From Pseudomonadota bacterium (GTDB taxonomy: Bacteria > Pseudomonadota > Gammaproteobacteria > Burkholderiales > Rhodocyclaceae), in contig JAGTRX010000012.1 in the NCBI GenBank assembly GCA_018262285.1, positions 1 to 35,563 on the forward strand: 35,563 nt of DNA. Reading direction: 5' to 3'. Positions within the stretch are counted from its first letter, which is position 1; each line of letters begins with the position of its first letter. Shown here one piece after another: positions 33,915 through 35,563 of the stretch. Both the position numbers and the translations under genes were made by a program. The notes under the pieces were generated by a model, which saw only the letters and a list, made by a program, of their open reading frames with translations, had not been told where the DNA came from and did no database searches.

Positions 33915-34657
33915 GGCTTCTTGCTCCTGATCTTGTCCAGATTGGGCACCACTTTGGGCAGCAAGGCTTGCGCTGACGCGTTAATGCCCTTGCCAATTGC
34001 CTTGGAAGTGATGGTCGCGCCGGCAATGGCGTCAATCTCCCATGGATTGGCTTTCCTGCCATGCTTGACCGTCTTGACTTCATTCGCCAGCGCCTTCATG
34101 TCCTGTGCCAACTTGACATCAAGCGCCACGAAATTTTTCATGAACTGCTTGTCAACAATGTCTTCCTTGGTCGGGTCGGCCTTGTCGCCGATGCCCGGCG
34201 TCTCTTTCATCGAGACCACCGTCATGCCATTGATGCACTGACAGGCTTCCGAGTAGGCAAACATCACCCGTACCTGATCGGCGTAGCCCTTGGCGCTACC
34301 CTCGGCCGCGATACCGAGCAGTGTTCCGGCAGCATCGTAACCGGCAAAGAACTTCAGCTTAGCGGCCGGATATTTTTTCGGCTCCTTGTCGACATTTTCA
34401 ACCGGTTCAATTTTCTGGTCGTCGAAAACGTAGTAGCCAACAACCGACTTGGCATCCGGCATCACCTTTTCAACGGCGCGCCTTTCCTTGATGACCTTGT
34501 TCTGTTCGACAGCATCCAGAGTGAGCTGATAAGCCCCAACGATAATCAAGCCGCAAATCGCCGCAACCAGCCCCAGAGTCGCGATCATTGACCCGGTAGG
34601 CGTTGCGGCCTTGGGCGGTGCAGCCTCTTCACTTGTTTGTGTGTTCAATTCAGTCAT
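33911..34657 (-). CDS. rnfG: Electron transport complex subunit RnfG
   Basis: A 248-residue subunit with one N-terminal membrane helix (about 23-45) and a periplasmic FMN-binding domain. The flavinylation motif D-x-x-[ST]-G-A-T is present as DAIAGAT (209-215), with Thr215 the expected covalent FMN attachment site; the first Ser/Thr of the motif is Ala here. The segment VVSMKETPGIGDK near 147-159 is characteristic. The N-terminal 20 residues are Ala/Pro-rich. Attachment needs ApbE, which is not in the window. It overlaps rnfD and rnfE by four bases each. Confidence 0.95.
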   Translation of the reverse strand: MTELNTQTSEEAAPPKAATPTGSMIATLGLVAAICGLIIVGAYQLTLDAVEQNKVIKERRAVEKVMPDAKSVVGYYVFDDQKIEPVENVDKEPKKYPAAKLKFFAGYDAAGTLLGIAAEGSAKGYADQVRVMFAYSEACQCINGMTVVSMKETPGIGDKADPTKEDIVDKQFMKNFVALDVKLAQDMKALANEVKTVKHGRKANPWEIDAIAGATITSKAIGKGINASAQALLPKVVPNLDKIRSKKP

Positions 34658-35563
34658 TTCCTGCCCCTCGGTGCTTTCAGATCCTTGGCGGCATCCGATT
34701 CAATTTTGGACAGATATTCCGGCGTCAGCTGATAGGCCGCATTGCGTTTGGGTTTTCGCATGATGCCCTTGCCGAACGGCGTAGGCTGCGTGATGCGCTC
34801 GATAAGTGGCGTCACCGCATTGGCAATCAGGATGGCGTACATCACCCCTTCCGGCAAACCGCTGTAGAAGCGAATAACGACCGTCAGCAAACCAATCAGG
34901 CCACCGTACAGCCACATACCGCGGGGCGTCACTGGCGAGGTCGCCATATCGGTCGCCATATAGACCGCGCCCAGCATCAGGCCGCCAGAGAGCAGAATAA
35001 AGAGGGGGTCGGGATAACGCACTGGATCGATGGTGAAAAGAATCCAGCCGGTCAGGCAGGCGCCGCCGACCGTGGCAATCGGGATGCGCCAGTCCATGAA
35101 GCGCCGTGCTGCCAGATAGGCGCCGCAGATGATAATCAGCATGGGCGCCGGTCCAACCGGCATGTGGCCCGCCAACGAGGTCAGCAAATCAATCAAGGGC
35201 GCAATAATTTTGTCCGATTTCCATTGCGCCAAGGGTGTCGCCCCTGTCCATGAATCGATCTTCAAACCCATCGCCCAAGCAGCACTATCAGCCGGGGTCA
35301 TGAAAGGCAAGGCCAGCGAGGACGGAATGAATTCGGTGAATCGCCCCTGCACGAAAGACGGCGTATAGGTGGCAATGGCGCTGGGGAATGCAGCCTGCGC
35401 AAAAGCGCGACCGACCAGCGCCGGATTGAAGACATTGAAGCCGATGCCGCCAAAAAGCGCCTTACCCAAACCAATGGCGACAAAGCCGGCCACCACCCCC
35501 ATCCAGAGCGGGAAGCCCGGCGGCACGGTCAGTGCCAGCAAGATGCCGGTAATGGTGGCAGAG
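34654..35563 (-). CDS. rnfD: Electron transport complex subunit RnfD (5' end outside window)
   Basis: The last 303 codons of a protein usually about 350 residues long; the reading frame is open to the window edge (SATITGILLALTVPPGFPLW). Multiple membrane helices are seen, with the FMN attachment motif DSWTGATPLA, whose acceptor Thr codon is at 35236-35238. The motifs FNVFNPALVGRAF and YMATDMATSPVTPRG are typical of RnfD/NqrB. The cytoplasmic C-terminus (PEYLSKIESDAAKDLKAPRG) is longer and more charged than usual. The order D-G-E-A fits both rnfBCDGEA-like and rnfCDGEAB-like operons. Confidence 0.94.
   Translation of the reverse strand, partial: SATITGILLALTVPPGFPLWMGVVAGFVAIGLGKALFGGIGFNVFNPALVGRAFAQAAFPSAIATYTPSFVQGRFTEFIPSSLALPFMTPADSAAWAMGLKIDSWTGATPLAQWKSDKIIAPLIDLLTSLAGHMPVGPAPMLIIICGAYLAARRFMDWRIPIATVGGACLTGWILFTIDPVRYPDPLFILLSGGLMLGAVYMATDMATSPVTPRGMWLYGGLIGLLTVVIRFYSGLPEGVMYAILIANAVTPLIERITQPTPFGKGIMRKPKRNAAYQLTPEYLSKIESDAAKDLKAPRGRK

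Noticed and set aside
1-35563. CRISPR arrays, rRNA genes, toxin-antitoxin pairs or restriction systems
   Set aside because: No regularly spaced repeats of suitable length, no rRNA sequence and no gene pairs of these kinds were seen.

Overview
The window looks like a contiguous chromosomal segment of a betaproteobacterium, most likely of the Rhodocyclales (Azonexus/Dechloromonas-type). This placement is inferred from protein wording, gene neighbourhoods and moderately GC-rich coding sequence, not from a search. It is densely packed, mostly with housekeeping and metabolic genes. Many neighbours overlap by 1-8 bases, so much of it is organised as translationally coupled operons.

Layout. 1-1313: edge of a degraded integrative element. 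A tyrosine integrase fragment (minus) is cut off at what resembles the end of an IS30-type insertion sequence. An excisionase-like gene overlaps it, and a divergent Xre-type regulator with two operator-like repeats lies next to it. The edge sits against the 3' end of a tRNA-Pro(CGG) gene (1314-1390, minus), the classic integration position. 1412-2383: ispB (minus). 2543-6041: plus-strand operon of an Hpt/HD-GYP protein, tcdA, corA and a PduO-type cobalamin adenosyltransferase. 6055-13375: minus-strand aroG-type DAHP synthase, tldD, a Nit-type amidase and the 1300-residue AsmA-family protein yhdP. 13529-16228: glnE (plus), convergent with mscL. 16788-22324: signalling block with a response regulator (plus), a REC-GGDEF diguanylate cyclase and a large MASE1-CHASE-PAS hybrid histidine kinase with its own REC and Hpt domains (both minus).

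22379-24101: mtnA overlapping a class II aldolase. This pair fits methylthioribose-phosphate salvage through an aldolase (DHAP-shunt type). 24241-26047: TetR regulator with twin operators, a 4HBT thioesterase and a short-chain dehydrogenase relative that resembles halohydrin dehalogenases but has alanine in place of the catalytic tyrosine. 26171-29006: trpG-trpD-trpC followed by a second 4HBT thioesterase (minus), without trpE. 29384-31114: a CigR/RcnB-like periplasmic protein, an unknown Cys-rich secreted protein and a GNAT acetyltransferase (plus). 31143-32285: unknown coiled-coil protein (minus). 32537-35563: Rnf ion-translocating complex genes rnfD (cut by the window end), rnfG, rnfE and rnfA, then a tiny membrane-anchored Cys-rich protein and a terminator (minus).

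The most unusual points are the halohydrin-dehalogenase-like protein without its tyrosine and the operator-controlled operon it sits in. Next are the mini Cys-rich protein ending the rnf operon, the mtnA-aldolase pair, the HD-GYP protein with several missing metal ligands, and the phased repeats at the island edge. Functions are read from sequence motifs and family knowledge; no database comparison was possible.
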